Positions 45,835 to 56,600 of a stretch of 64,000 bases of DNA are shown here, piece after piece (the stretch's first letter is position 1; every line of letters starts with the position of its first letter). Under the pieces are notes generated by a model, which saw only the letters and a list, made by a program, of their open reading frames with translations, did no database searches and was not told the origin of the DNA. Origin of the DNA: Bodo saltans (lineage: Eukaryota > Euglenozoa > Kinetoplastea > Eubodonida > Bodonidae); contig CYKH01000484.1 of assembly GCA_001460835.1 (NCBI GenBank), positions 21,667-85,666 of the forward strand. The letters are read 5' to 3'. Position numbers and translations under genes: made by a program.

Positions 45835-47373
45835 ATGGAAGACGATAACCTTAAGAAGCCCCAAGCCGAAGAGCCCTTCACTATGGCAGTCTTTGTGGAG
45901 GAGGCGAAGCTTCTGAAATGGCGAGTGCTGATTGTTGCTTGCTTCCTTACCTTCGGATCGTACTACATTTACGATTTCCCTGGATCCATCGGCACCGGCC
46001 CACACAATACCATCCAGAAGCGCTTTGACGATCACTTCGGCAAAGGCTACTACAGCCAGGAAATGAATCAGGTGCTCTACAGTGTCTACTCATGGCCCAA
46101 CACTGTTCTTGCCATCTTCGGTGGCCTGCTGATTGATAAGTACCTTGGCCTTCGCCGTGCGATGCTCCTTTTCACTGGTCTTGTGTTCGCTGGCTCTGCA
46201 GTGTTCTACGTTGGCGTTGTTGCCATCAACTATCCGTTGTTGATCTTCGCTCGTGTTCTCTTCGGTCTCGGAGGTGAGTCTCTCTCCGTCGCTCAGTCCG
46301 CCTTCGTTGCCAGGTGGTTCAAGGGCGGCCGTGGTATGGCACTTGCATTCGGTATCACCATCTCCTTCTCTCGTGTGGGATCGTCCTTCAACTTCCTATT
46401 CTCACCCATGATTGCCAAGGACAAGGACATCAACACCGCTGTTATGGCTGGTATGCTTGCCTGCTGCATCTCACTCCTCGCATGCTTTGTTCTGATCGTC
46501 GCCGATCGCTACGCCGTCAATGTCGGCTACATTAAGGCCGAGGCCCACGAGAACAGCGAGGATGCTATGAACCTGCGCGATATCTTCAAGCTGCCAAAGG
46601 AGCTGTGGGTCATCTGCATCATCTGCGTCTTCTGCTATACCTCCATCTTCCCCTTCATTGGTATCGGTAAGAACTTTTTCGAAGTGAAATACGACTACAG
46701 CGGTGACGAGGCAAGCCGTTACATTTCGATCTACCAGTTCACCTCTGCCGGTGCGAGCCCCGTGGTTGGTGCACTCGTCGATGGTATTGGCCGCAACACC
46801 CTTTGGTTGATCCTTGCTAGCAGCTGCTTCATCCTGACCCACTTGATGTTCATCGTTACCTCCATCCCTGCTGCCGTGATGATGGCCACCATGGGTGTGT
46901 TCTACTCCTTCCTTGTGTCAGGCTTGTGGCCCTCTGTCCCGTGGGTTGTCCCCGAGAACATGGTCGGTTTCTCCTACGGTGTCATGACTGCTCTGCAGAA
47001 TGCTGGCCTCGCTATTTTCCCCCTGATCACTGGTGCCGTGCTCGACCACTACATGGCTGCCACCCCAGCCATCAACGGCACCAACACCACCAACGGCACC
47101 AACGGCTCGCATAGCTTCATGGCTTTCCTTGAGGATGCCAATGCCTCCGAGTCGTCGAGCTCTGGTGCCCTCCCCGAGCTCGAAGGGTACAAGATGACGG
47201 AGATCCTTTTCATGATCTCCGCTGGTGTTTCCCTCGCTGCCTCAATTCTGCTTCTGATTTTGGATAAGCGCGGCTCCGGTGTTCTCACTGCGCGCGCTGC
47301 TGAGCGCCGCGCTCTTGCCGCCAAGGCAAAGGAGTCCGACCCGCTGCTCAACCACGGTGATGGCGACTTGTAG
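45835..47373 (+). CDS. MFS transporter, MFSD1-like, 512 aa
   Basis: Twelve-TM major facilitator. After a short cytosolic N-terminus, helix 1 contains RVLIVACFLTFGSYYIYDFP. The helix 2-3 loop has LIDKYLGLRRAM, the MFS motif A form. GLGGESLSVAQSAFVARWFKG followed by GMALAFGITISFSRVGS is the pattern of MFSD1, a lysosomal dipeptide exporter in animals. A lumenal loop holds clustered sequons (NGTNTTNGTNGS). The C-terminal tail ends with KESDPLLNHG, which fits the acidic dileucine sorting signal [DE]xxxL[LI], supporting a lysosomal or endosomal location. Codons end mostly in G or C, unlike its neighbours, which suggests strong expression. The substrate in this organism is inferred only by homology. 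Confidence 0.87.
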   Translation: MEDDNLKKPQAEEPFTMAVFVEEAKLLKWRVLIVACFLTFGSYYIYDFPGSIGTGPHNTIQKRFDDHFGKGYYSQEMNQVLYSVYSWPNTVLAIFGGLLIDKYLGLRRAMLLFTGLVFAGSAVFYVGVVAINYPLLIFARVLFGLGGESLSVAQSAFVARWFKGGRGMALAFGITISFSRVGSSFNFLFSPMIAKDKDINTAVMAGMLACCISLLACFVLIVADRYAVNVGYIKAEAHENSEDAMNLRDIFKLPKELWVICIICVFCYTSIFPFIGIGKNFFEVKYDYSGDEASRYISIYQFTSAGASPVVGALVDGIGRNTLWLILASSCFILTHLMFIVTSIPAAVMMATMGVFYSFLVSGLWPSVPWVVPENMVGFSYGVMTALQNAGLAIFPLITGAVLDHYMAATPAINGTNTTNGTNGSHSFMAFLEDANASESSSSGALPELEGYKMTEILFMISAGVSLAASILLLILDKRGSGVLTARAAERRALAAKAKESDPLLNHGDGDL

Positions 47374-47975
47374 ACATTTGACTTCAGTTTTTCATTAGAG
47401 AAGAAGTCTTAAGCATCTTGCTTGACGGAAACCACCGGAGTATTCATTTTTGATACAACAGTCAATCTGGCAAGTGAAGAGACAGTTGCACATTTGTTTT
47501 TTTCCACCGTGATCTCGACGAAAGAACACTGGAGGTCGAGCGAGAGGGATATCGACGAGGACACAACAGGCGAGAAGAGACGAGCTCTTGTGAAGTGAGT
47601 GGGTTAAGAAAATAGTTGAAACTGCGTTTTTTTCCACTTCTCTCCCCTTCTCCCACAAAAACAGAGTTAAGAGAGCACTAATGACCACACCATCTCGTAC
47701 CCAAGTGATGAGGTGTGCCGTGAATATGTTGCTGCTTTAATGAAAGATTGCGAGTGCGTGAAAAAAGAAGAAGAAATACGAAAACATCAACAAATATTGA
47801 AGAGCAATAAAAAGTCAAAAACAAATCACCGCGAACTTGTAACGTACTGTGTGTGAGCGGCGGTGTGTTTGTGTGTTCAGCAAGTAGCTGTTGCTTCATT
47901 ATAACGCTCCATGTTTTCATTCGAAATTGAACTCTTATCCATTACTTTATTTATTGATACGAAAGTTTTTTCTAA
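47374..47975. other. Intergenic, no gene seen
   Basis: About 600 AT-rich bases. A pyrimidine-rich run (GTTTTTTTCCACTTCTCTCCCCTTCTCCC) at about 47625-47655 is followed by AG and could be a trans-splice signal far from the next ATG, giving a ~300-base 5' UTR. GTTTTTTC directly before 47976 is a nearer alternative but lacks an AG. Confidence 0.45.
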
Positions 47976-49241
47976 ATGCCTAGTCGTGCAGTTGAAAAGA
48001 AGAAGGCTCGACGCGAGGCAAAGCGAGCAAAGAGTGCACTTGAGCCACCAGTCGCTACGGCCGAAGGAGGAATGCCGACCGAGGTCGCTGAAGTTCTCCC
48101 TGTTGCAGTTGTCCCACCCGTCGCCACGGCTGTTTCTCCATCGGTTATAGGGAAGTCGAAGAAAAGGCTTCGTGAAGAAGCTCAGGCTGCTAAGAAACAG
48201 GAGCGAGCTGCAAGCACCGCCGTCGTGGAAACAGTCGCCGCCGTCGCCATCGTGGAAGCAGTGCCCGTGGTGCCAGTGGAGGAGTCTGTATCATCGTCGA
48301 AGCGGGAACGCGAGCCGGAAAGCGGCAGTGAGGGATCTGAAGTCGAAAGTGCTGACGACAGCAATGATCCCGGTGCTCCCCTTTCCCGAAAAGAGAAGCG
48401 CCGCATCCTGACACAGCGCCGCTTGGAGCGTCAGATTGCACGTGTGAATAATGAAGCGAATCGCCATGCCCCCAAACCAGCGGAAGGCACTGAGGGGGCA
48501 ACAGGGGAAGAAACAGGCTCCACGCCTGCGCCCTCTGAACCAGCCCCTAGGCATGATCCCAAGTTTGCGAAAGGCACTTTTTGGAAAGATCGCAAGGACA
48601 AGAAGGCCCGTACTCTGTTTGTAGGAAACCTCCCAGGAACCTCAACAAAGAAGACAATCTGCGATTTGATCAATGCAGTTGTAGGGGCATCGCCGGAAAC
48701 AGCAGCAGTTGAAGGAAGCTCCCGATGTGTTCAAGAAGTGGACCTTCTCGAACCAAAGTTTGGTAGCAAAGTCCGCCACGCCTTCGTGACATTTATTTCT
48801 GGTGCTCTCCGTGACGTCTCCCATCCTCTCCTCAATGGTATGGTGGTTGGGCGCGACGTTCTCCGAGTCAATGCTGCGGACGATAAAACAGAGCGATCTG
48901 CTGCGATCTCCAAGCGCGATGGATCTGCACATCTCCGTGGAGGCGTGCAGCCGTTCGGACGTGGTGGCCATCGTGGATTCGCCGGTGGTCGTGGTTTCAC
49001 TGGTGGTCGTGGCTTTGCCGGTGATAGAGGAGGTCGCGGGTTTGCCGGTGGCCGTGGTTTCGCAGGAGGTCGCGGATTTGGTGGTGGCCGTGGCTTCGGT
49101 GATCGCGGAGGTCGTGGTGGCTTTGCAGGTCGCGGATTTTCGGGCGGGCGCGGATTTGGTGCAGGTGCTGGGGATCGCCATCGAGGATTCACCTTCACAC
49201 CGCAACCGCCTGCTGAGGGTAACACAGCACCATCGGAATAA
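47976..49241 (+). CDS. RRM protein with C-terminal RGG/FAGGRG repeats, RBM34/Nop12-like, 421 aa
   Basis: Probable nucleolar RNA-binding protein. The N-terminus is Lys/Arg-rich (KKKARREAKRAK) with an Ala/Val/Glu-rich region, then an acidic stretch (SGSEGSEVESADDSND) and a basic segment (SRKEKRRILTQRRLERQ). One RRM follows at about residues 211-305: RNP2 is TLFVGNLPG and the RNP1 position reads VRHAFVTF. The C-terminal ~95 residues are near-tandem GGRGFAGG/FGGGRG repeats, an RGG box that can be methylated and can drive phase separation. RBM34 and Nop12 (rRNA processing) have a related lysine-rich plus RRM plan but two RRMs, so the subfamily is tentative. The RGG coding region is an imperfect 12-30 bp repeat array. 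Confidence 0.82.
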   Translation: MPSRAVEKKKARREAKRAKSALEPPVATAEGGMPTEVAEVLPVAVVPPVATAVSPSVIGKSKKRLREEAQAAKKQERAASTAVVETVAAVAIVEAVPVVPVEESVSSSKREREPESGSEGSEVESADDSNDPGAPLSRKEKRRILTQRRLERQIARVNNEANRHAPKPAEGTEGATGEETGSTPAPSEPAPRHDPKFAKGTFWKDRKDKKARTLFVGNLPGTSTKKTICDLINAVVGASPETAAVEGSSRCVQEVDLLEPKFGSKVRHAFVTFISGALRDVSHPLLNGMVVGRDVLRVNAADDKTERSAAISKRDGSAHLRGGVQPFGRGGHRGFAGGRGFTGGRGFAGDRGGRGFAGGRGFAGGRGFGGGRGFGDRGGRGGFAGRGFSGGRGFGAGAGDRHRGFTFTPQPPAEGNTAPSE

Positions 49242-49404
49242 GTTCGAATAAAAACGTCGCGCTTCGACAAGGCGACGACACTCTCGTGTAAGTTCACATA
49301 CCACTGGTGATAGAAAAAGCTACATTTGGACAACCTTTTCTTTTTCATCTTAGAACTTTGTGACTTTTTTTGAAACAGAAGCTGAAGAAAGGAACACCGT
49401 TAGA

Positions 49405-52400
49405 ATGTCGGACTTCCAGCAGCCCATGCTGGGAGCCTCATCCTCGTCGATGCCCGGCGGCGGTGCCAACGCCCCTGCTTCCCCAGGGTCCCCATCGTTA
49501 CGTCACCGCAATTTCTTCTTGAACGAAAGTAATTCGAACAAGGGATTTGCTGACAACACCGTACGGACGTCGAAGTATCGTTTTCTCCCTCTCCATCCTC
49601 ACTTTTTCCTCTGGCGAAATCTATTTGAACAGTTTCATAAAGCAGCAAACGGCTATTTTCTCCTTATTTCTTGCCTTCAGCTCATTCCTGGCCTCAGCCC
49701 CACCGGGACGTTCACAACCCTTGTCCCTCTGTGCGTTGTGATTGCCGCGACAATGCTCAAAGATGTGTTCGAAGATTTGAAGCGCCACAAAAGTGATCGA
49801 GAGGTCAATGAAAGAAAGGTTCCAGTGTGGCGCCAAGGGCAATGGGTGGGCATTTCATGGAGTGAACTCGCTGTTGGGGACATCTGCAACATTGCTTCTA
49901 GTGAGCCGTTTCCAGCGGATTTACTACTACTTCACTCCTCCGGAGATCATGGAGAGTGCAGTATCGAAACAGCATCCCTAGATGGCGAGACGAACTTGAA
50001 GAAGAGATACGTACCGCAGCAGCTAGTCATGCAGCCATACTTCGCATTGCCCCAAAATCCCACTTCTATTCGAGGATTGGTAGAATGTGAGCACCCAAAT
50101 AACAGGTTATACACCTTCGAGGGCCTTCTAGACACAAGTGTCTCCGGAATGGGTCGACCAGCAGTGCCGCTCACAGCAGATAACGTGCTCCTTCGTGGAG
50201 CTACGTTGCGCAACACCAACGCGATCATTGGCGCAGTCATTTTCACAGGATCCGAAACAAAACTGATGAAGAATAGCAGCTCAGCGCCTCCCGTAAAAAT
50301 GTCGCAGGTTGATGACGTTACCAATTGGCAAGTAGGGTACATTTTCGCCGCGCAGATCATCATCGTGCTCGGCTGTGCGATTGCGTCTGTTGCGCTGTCC
50401 AGCTCGGCGTTGAAGAACTGGTACCTTGGCCAGCTCACAAAGCCATCAGCGGCGTCATTCTTTTTCTCTAGAGCAGGCACGTTTCTGATCCTTTTCAACA
50501 ACTTGATTCCCATTTCACTGTACGTGACGATGGAGATGGTAAAGGTGATTCAAACGCTGTTCATCAATAATGATCTTGGCATGTACCACGAAGAGACCGA
50601 CACTGCAGCAAAGTGTTCTACATCGTCCCTCAACGAAGAGCTCGGCCAGATAGAATACGTCTTCAGCGATAAAACGGGAACCCTCACTCAAAACGTCATG
50701 GAGTTCCTGAAGTTTACGTGCGCACGGTACGACCCGCAGTTGAAGCGCGACGTTGCCGTGTCATACGGCACTGGAACGACAGAAATTGGAAGAGCCGCGG
50801 CGGCACGATCAGGTCGACCGCTAGTAGACGACCGGCCTGACTGGTGGTATCAAACCAAACATCCGTTTCAATTCTACGACTCGCGAATTAATGGAGGTCA
50901 ATGGGGCCGACAAGATAATCGTGCCCAGCTTGAGTTCTTTTTTTGCTTCCTCGCTGTGTGCCATGCTGTCGTACCCGAAAGGAAAAAGCACCCCATCACT
51001 GGAATTGAAGAAGTGATCTACTCAGGTGCATCTCCCGATGAATCTTCTCTGGTCAAAGCAGCCCGTAACATTGGCGTTGAGTTCGTGTCACGAGCTGGCA
51101 CCGAGGCGATCATTTCTGTTCGCGGCGTGGAGGAGCGTTGGAACATTCTTCATACGGTGGAGTTCGACTCCACAAGAAAGAGGATGACGGTAGTCGTGGA
51201 AACTCCTGACGGGAAGATTTTGGTAATGTGCAAAGGTGCGGACACGGTTATTCTTGATCGTCTACGGCCTGACCCGCTCACTGCCGCCATCCGTGACGAA
51301 ACGGTCGAGCACCTGAATCGATTTGCTGGAGAGGGGTTGCGAACATTGGTGCTGGGAATGGCCATTTTGAGCCAAAACGAATACTTGGCGTGGAGCAAGT
51401 TGTTTATGGAGGCCTCCAATTCGCTCGTGGATCGCGCAGCAAAGATTTCGGAAGTCGCAAGCCGCATCGAGCAAAACTTAGAACTTGTAGGAACGACGGC
51501 CATCGAAGACAAGCTGCAAGACGGTGTTCCCGAGACAATTGAGTTACTGAGCTCTGCGGGTATCAAGGTATGGATGCTGACCGGAGATAAGCAAGAGACT
51601 GCCGTTAACATCGGATTTGCCTGTTCCCTACTTGGTGATGATATGGGGGTGTTCACGTTCCACAACTGCAACAGTGACAACATCGCCAAGGTGTTGCAAG
51701 CATACCTGACAGATGCGAAACTGGTTGTCAATCAAGATCTTGCGCTGGTGATGGAGGGCAGCGTGCTTGAACTCGTTCTCCCCCCGGCTGAGAATGAGAT
51801 CATAGTCGAACTGAATGAGGAAGAAAAGGCAGCTGCAGCTGCAGCAAAGAAAAAGCCGACAAGCAAGCTTTCAGGTGTCATGGCCGCGTATGGAATGTCT
51901 GACATCAGCCAAACTAGCCTACGCCGCGAAACAGAGCTTTTCTTGAGCCTGGTGACTCGATGCCGTGCGGTCATTTGTTGTCGTGTGTCCCCACTCCAGA
52001 AAGCGCAGCTTGTGTCCCTCGTCAAAAAGAACATGAAAACAGTCACGCTGGCCATCGGTGACGGGGCGAACGATGTTTCCATGATCCAAGCGGCCCATGT
52101 AGGTGTTGGCATCAGTGGGCTAGAGGGACTCCAAGCTGCGCGCTCTGCAGATTACAGCATCGGACAGTTCCGTTTCCTGCAGCGGTTGCTCTTAGTACAT
52201 GGACGGTACAACTACCGGCGCATCTCTCGGTTGATCCTTTACTGCTTCTACAAGAACATTTCGCTGTACCTCACGCAGTTGTGGTTCTGCGTGTTCAACT
52301 TTTGCACCGGGCAATCGCTTTACGATCCATGGGCACTTTCCATGTACAACGTTGCCTTCAGTGCGTTTCCTATTGTCATCACGGCGACGCTTGACAAGGA

Positions 52401-53277
52401 TGTTCGCATGGAACGGTTGCTGAGTAAGGATCAATTCCCTGAGCTGTATCACGACGGGCTTCACCACACATTGTTCAACACGGGAACATTCTGGCTATTC
52501 CTCGGGAATGCAGTATTTCACAGCCTGCTCGGTTTCTTCTTGAGCATTCGTATTTTGCAATACTTCACCGATTTCTCTTCAGGCCTCGACCTGGGAATGA
52601 CTGGCTCAGGGTGCACTGCGTACTCCGCCATCTTAGTGATCGTGACTGTGAAGATTTCACTGGAAACGCAGTCGTGGACTGTGGTGAACATCATCGTCGT
52701 TCTTGGATCTGTACTGCTATGGTATGCGTTCCTCGGGCTGTATGGAAATTTCTTCAACGTTGCCAAGATCAAAGATTTCGCGTTATGGTACGGAATGCCA
52801 AGCCAAGTGCTCAAGCAGCCAACCTACTGGCTCGCCGTCATTATTATAGCCAGCGTTGCGGTACTGCGAGATTTCTTATGGAAAGTTTGGCGGCATAATT
52901 TCAATCAGAAACTAATGCACGTTGTGCAAGAATTTGAAAGCATCGATCGACCCTTTAGCCGCAAGGATGTGCTCCGATACAAGCCCCACTTGCTTCCCAA
53001 ATTCCAGCTGCTCAAGCCATACGAAGCAAACGTGAAGATGTACTCTTCTGTTTTCGTTGACGAAGACGTGACAATGGTGCCAAAAATCGCGATGTTGTCT
53101 GTTGCAAACACTGCAGTGAAAGCTGCCTCTACTGCCGTAAGTGTCGTGGAGCGTGCCCGCAATGATCCATCAAAAATGAAACAGACGGGACCAGCAAGAG
53201 CAGTCCCGCGGAGTGGTTTCTTTGCGTCTCCAGGCAAAGTGAGGATTAATGACATCCTTGTCGATGAGCTTCTTTGA
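49405..53277 (+). CDS. P4-type ATPase, aminophospholipid flippase, 1290 aa
   Basis: Moves phospholipids from the outer to the cytosolic leaflet. The ATG at 49405 is chosen; the frame is open 45 bases upstream only from a GTG. The actuator domain has the P4-typical SLDGETNLKKR. The phosphorylated Asp is D422 in FSDKTGTLTQN. The nucleotide-binding domain has CKGADTVILDR, then MLTGDKQETAVNIG and GDGANDVSMIQAAHVGVGISG (from G885). About ten TM helices are present, with the P4-specific N-terminal FLPLHPHFFLWRNLFEQFHKAANGYF region read as unbroken family pattern. An Ala/Lys-rich insert (AAAAAAKKKP) lies between the nucleotide-binding and phosphorylation segments. P4 enzymes usually need a CDC50 partner, not seen in this window. 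Confidence 0.94.
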   Translation: MSDFQQPMLGASSSSMPGGGANAPASPGSPSLRHRNFFLNESNSNKGFADNTVRTSKYRFLPLHPHFFLWRNLFEQFHKAANGYFLLISCLQLIPGLSPTGTFTTLVPLCVVIAATMLKDVFEDLKRHKSDREVNERKVPVWRQGQWVGISWSELAVGDICNIASSEPFPADLLLLHSSGDHGECSIETASLDGETNLKKRYVPQQLVMQPYFALPQNPTSIRGLVECEHPNNRLYTFEGLLDTSVSGMGRPAVPLTADNVLLRGATLRNTNAIIGAVIFTGSETKLMKNSSSAPPVKMSQVDDVTNWQVGYIFAAQIIIVLGCAIASVALSSSALKNWYLGQLTKPSAASFFFSRAGTFLILFNNLIPISLYVTMEMVKVIQTLFINNDLGMYHEETDTAAKCSTSSLNEELGQIEYVFSDKTGTLTQNVMEFLKFTCARYDPQLKRDVAVSYGTGTTEIGRAAAARSGRPLVDDRPDWWYQTKHPFQFYDSRINGGQWGRQDNRAQLEFFFCFLAVCHAVVPERKKHPITGIEEVIYSGASPDESSLVKAARNIGVEFVSRAGTEAIISVRGVEERWNILHTVEFDSTRKRMTVVVETPDGKILVMCKGADTVILDRLRPDPLTAAIRDETVEHLNRFAGEGLRTLVLGMAILSQNEYLAWSKLFMEASNSLVDRAAKISEVASRIEQNLELVGTTAIEDKLQDGVPETIELLSSAGIKVWMLTGDKQETAVNIGFACSLLGDDMGVFTFHNCNSDNIAKVLQAYLTDAKLVVNQDLALVMEGSVLELVLPPAENEIIVELNEEEKAAAAAAKKKPTSKLSGVMAAYGMSDISQTSLRRETELFLSLVTRCRAVICCRVSPLQKAQLVSLVKKNMKTVTLAIGDGANDVSMIQAAHVGVGISGLEGLQAARSADYSIGQFRFLQRLLLVHGRYNYRRISRLILYCFYKNISLYLTQLWFCVFNFCTGQSLYDPWALSMYNVAFSAFPIVITATLDKDVRMERLLSKDQFPELYHDGLHHTLFNTGTFWLFLGNAVFHSLLGFFLSIRILQYFTDFSSGLDLGMTGSGCTAYSAILVIVTVKISLETQSWTVVNIIVVLGSVLLWYAFLGLYGNFFNVAKIKDFALWYGMPSQVLKQPTYWLAVIIIASVAVLRDFLWKVWRHNFNQKLMHVVQEFESIDRPFSRKDVLRYKPHLLPKFQLLKPYEANVKMYSSVFVDEDVTMVPKIAMLSVANTAVKAASTAVSVVERARNDPSKMKQTGPARAVPRSGFFASPGKVRINDILVDELL

Positions 53278-53699
53278 AAAAGTGGAAATGCGATGTCAAG
53301 AAAACGTGTCGTTGTTTATGCATGTTACTTCCTCCCTAACACCTTTTTTGCGCCGAAAAACAAAAAAAACCCTACACACAAACGATCTGCTATTTTCTGT
53401 TGTTGCTAGAGCAGTTCTTGCTGTGCGGCTGTAGCTCGCCAAGTTCATGATCCTTGGCTGCTTCTCAAGCGCGCACTAAGTATTTGATTTGTCGCAAGAT
53501 TATCAAGTTGTACAATTCCCACAACCATGAGAAAAAAATATCAAACTCAACGAGACCTCCGCGGGTTGACTTCATTCACCTTGAAACTGTTGTCACCACT
53601 TCAGTCGTTTGTGTTAAGCGGAAGAAGAAAATTGAAACTGCATTTGGGCATCGCATAGATAACGACGCATTCAGTTTAACGAACACAAACCAAAATAAC
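53278..53699. other. Intergenic, no gene seen
   Basis: About 420 bases between the flippase stop and the LRR gene's ATG. The upstream extension of the LRR frame (from 53454, a TTG) is Asn/Lys-rich and is probably 5' UTR. No clear site stands out. Confidence 0.45.
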
Positions 53700-56600
53700 A
53701 TGCTCAAGACTGAGGAGCTAACTGCGGTGCTGGCGCTGTACCAGCAAGTTGCGTTGCAAATAAAACAGCTCGAGAAAGGAACGCTGCAGCTGGAAATGAG
53801 TTACGCAGTCTTCACTATCGTAAATCGAATTCACACGGCCGCTGCGTTGTCCACTCACCCCATTGCAGCTGAACAACAATCGTTGTTGAAGATGCTGAAG
53901 TTGGTGCAATCACTATCGATCAACGGTAAGAATCTGCACCGATCGTGCGACATCGACCTTATCTGCTTCCCTGGCCTCTTCACACTCCGTGTCGAGAAGC
54001 TTTCCGTGAGGCAGATCGAGTATGGTGTGAATGTCGTGGAACTTAGTTTCGTGGACTGCGCGATCGAAGAAGACTTCTACTCCCAGGCATTCCTTGCGCT
54101 GCGTTCCATCGAGTTTGAGCGAACGCCTGTGAACAGCAAATTCCTGAGCTCGTTGGCGTTCACGTTGAGGCGCTTTAGTATCAAGCACAACGACACGGAG
54201 CTTGACAAGACCGCATGGCGAACACCAGCGGTGCTGGAAACTGGGCTGAATGCTTGGCACGCACTGACGCACATCAGCATCCGCACCCACCGTCCCATCT
54301 TCACTGAGCTCGATCACTCTTGGGAGCGGCTCACAAATTTATCTGTGCTGTCGCTCACAGCTATGGGTCTGCCGGATCTACGTGGCATTGACGTCCTGAA
54401 GCACTGTGTAAACCTTGCTGCTCTGGACCTCAGCTACAATCAACTGACATCACTTCAGAGACTTGCGGCTGTGACTCCATCATTGATTCGATTAAATGCA
54501 TCGCACAATTCGTTGTCTGCCATCGATGGTGTTCCTGAACTCAAAGAGTTGCGGCACTTGTGTCTTGAGGGTAACACGATTCATGAGTGGGCTGAGCTGC
54601 GTGACATTGCAGAGGGCTGCCAGAAGTTGCAAACACTCGATATCCGCGGCAATCCGATCTTATCCCAAATCGATGAGCAGCACGAGGTGGTGCCGTTTGT
54701 GGCGTCTATTTTTCAGTTCCGCCCACTTCTCGTTGATGGCGTGCGGAGTGAAACGACGCGTGGGAAGGTCAACGCAGCGTTCCTTGGCAAGCACATGGGT
54801 CTGTTTGAAAGGAATCGTGGAATGGACGGCGTCGCCTCTGAGCATCCTCAGCACAACACCCGACGCACCATCGGTGGTAGGGGTGAGATGGAGTCTCAGC
54901 GAGCTGTCTCTATGCCTACTCGCAGATCTATCGCTGCCCGCAGCGTTGCCTCCGAGAGGACGATGGATGGATCGCCTCGAAAGCGTCGCGTGGTGACCAG
55001 AGGAAAGGTTATTGCAGATAAGCAAGAATCTGAGATTGAGTTGCCGAAGGAGCAGCTCACCACCATCGACCCTAGCTCTCCTTCGTACGTGGATGTGGAG
55101 AACCTTGCGGAGAAGCACAAGGAGCGTTGGCTGACAGCTGTGAGTGCTCAATCTGCGGTGACGAACCGTGCGAAGAAGAAGGAGGTAGTTGCTGCGCCTG
55201 CAGCGTCGACAGCAGCGGGACAGCAGTCACAACAATCGCAACAAGTCTCAACAGCACCGCCAGTTCAGCGTGTGAAACGCATTGTCAAAGTCATTCAGAA
55301 GCCCACAGGCTCGGTGGCTCCAGCTGATGTGCCTGTCACCACCCTAACCTCTCCAAGACGACCACCCGCCAAATCCGTTGCTGCTGTGAAGGCAAAGCCA
55401 GCAGCTTCCGACAAGCCCGCAGCCCACGACGATGATGACGGTTACGATTCAGACGAGGCGGAGCGAGCTGCTAAAAAGGATGCCGCGGTGAAAGCAGCCA
55501 TGGAGGCAACATCACAGAGCAAATCGACAGGAGGAGCGGGCGCTTCCCGCCTACCTCTTCGACAGACACCGCAACGTGACCCAACTCCACTGTTTCAAGC
55601 GTTCCTGCAAAGCCTATCCTCGATGGATTGGGCATACGTCCACAACGACAAACGCCTGAAGGGCTTCCCCAGCGGGTGCCAGACGTACCTATCACGCATC
55701 TGCGAAGAGAATGAGGCGTTGTGGGGCATTGTACCGGATGACTTCACCACTCCAACTGTCCACCACACTGCAGTCGAGGTGTTGCTGCACGACTCGAACG
55801 ACAGCACGCACACCACGGCTACTAGCCGTCATGTTGACAAAAAGTTGATTCGCGTCATTGATGTTCACTGCGGACAAACACGTACAGTGAGGGCGGAGGT
55901 GGCCGTGTACACAGATAGGAACACACTGCCTGACTTCGAGGGGCGCCCGGTGTGCACGGTGAATTTCCTCACCCCGCTCCCCACTCAACCAGCGGACTCT
56001 TTCGTCGATGTGAAGACGGGGTTGCCACAACGCGCGAAGAAGGGTTCGTTTGCTGGTGGCAGCAATAGTGCTGAGCGAGGGCGAAGCAACTCCGAAATGG
56101 ATCGAACCATTGATCTTGACATCGATACCTCACGCATCTCTCGTAACATTTTGCGCTGCGAACGCCAAGTGCTCCTCGCAGCGTTTGTGGTAGACAACAC
56201 CGCAGTGGGTGACATGTTTGTGAATGTCCTGAAGCAGCACATCCAGTCGTGCCATTCCAGACTGTGCGAAACAAAGATTATGCGAGAGTGGCCGCTGTAC
56301 CTCGATGAGACGGCGGTCAAGCGTGATTCCGAGAGAAGTGTCCGGGTTGAGATGACCGTTGCGAACGTCCTCGATCGCATGAAGAACAACACCGATGAGG
56401 ATACCAATAGGCAGCGTATTGGTTGCCCGGATGTCATGATCAACAGTGAAGAGCTGAGGATCAACCTTACCACCGAAGTCTTCCCAAAGATTGCTCGTGA
56501 ACGGTTTTTATACAACGTGTACGGTAACATGGTGCAATTCGACAGCGACGTGGATGAGTCGGCAGTATTGCTCATTGTGACGCAAAAGACATTTCTCATT

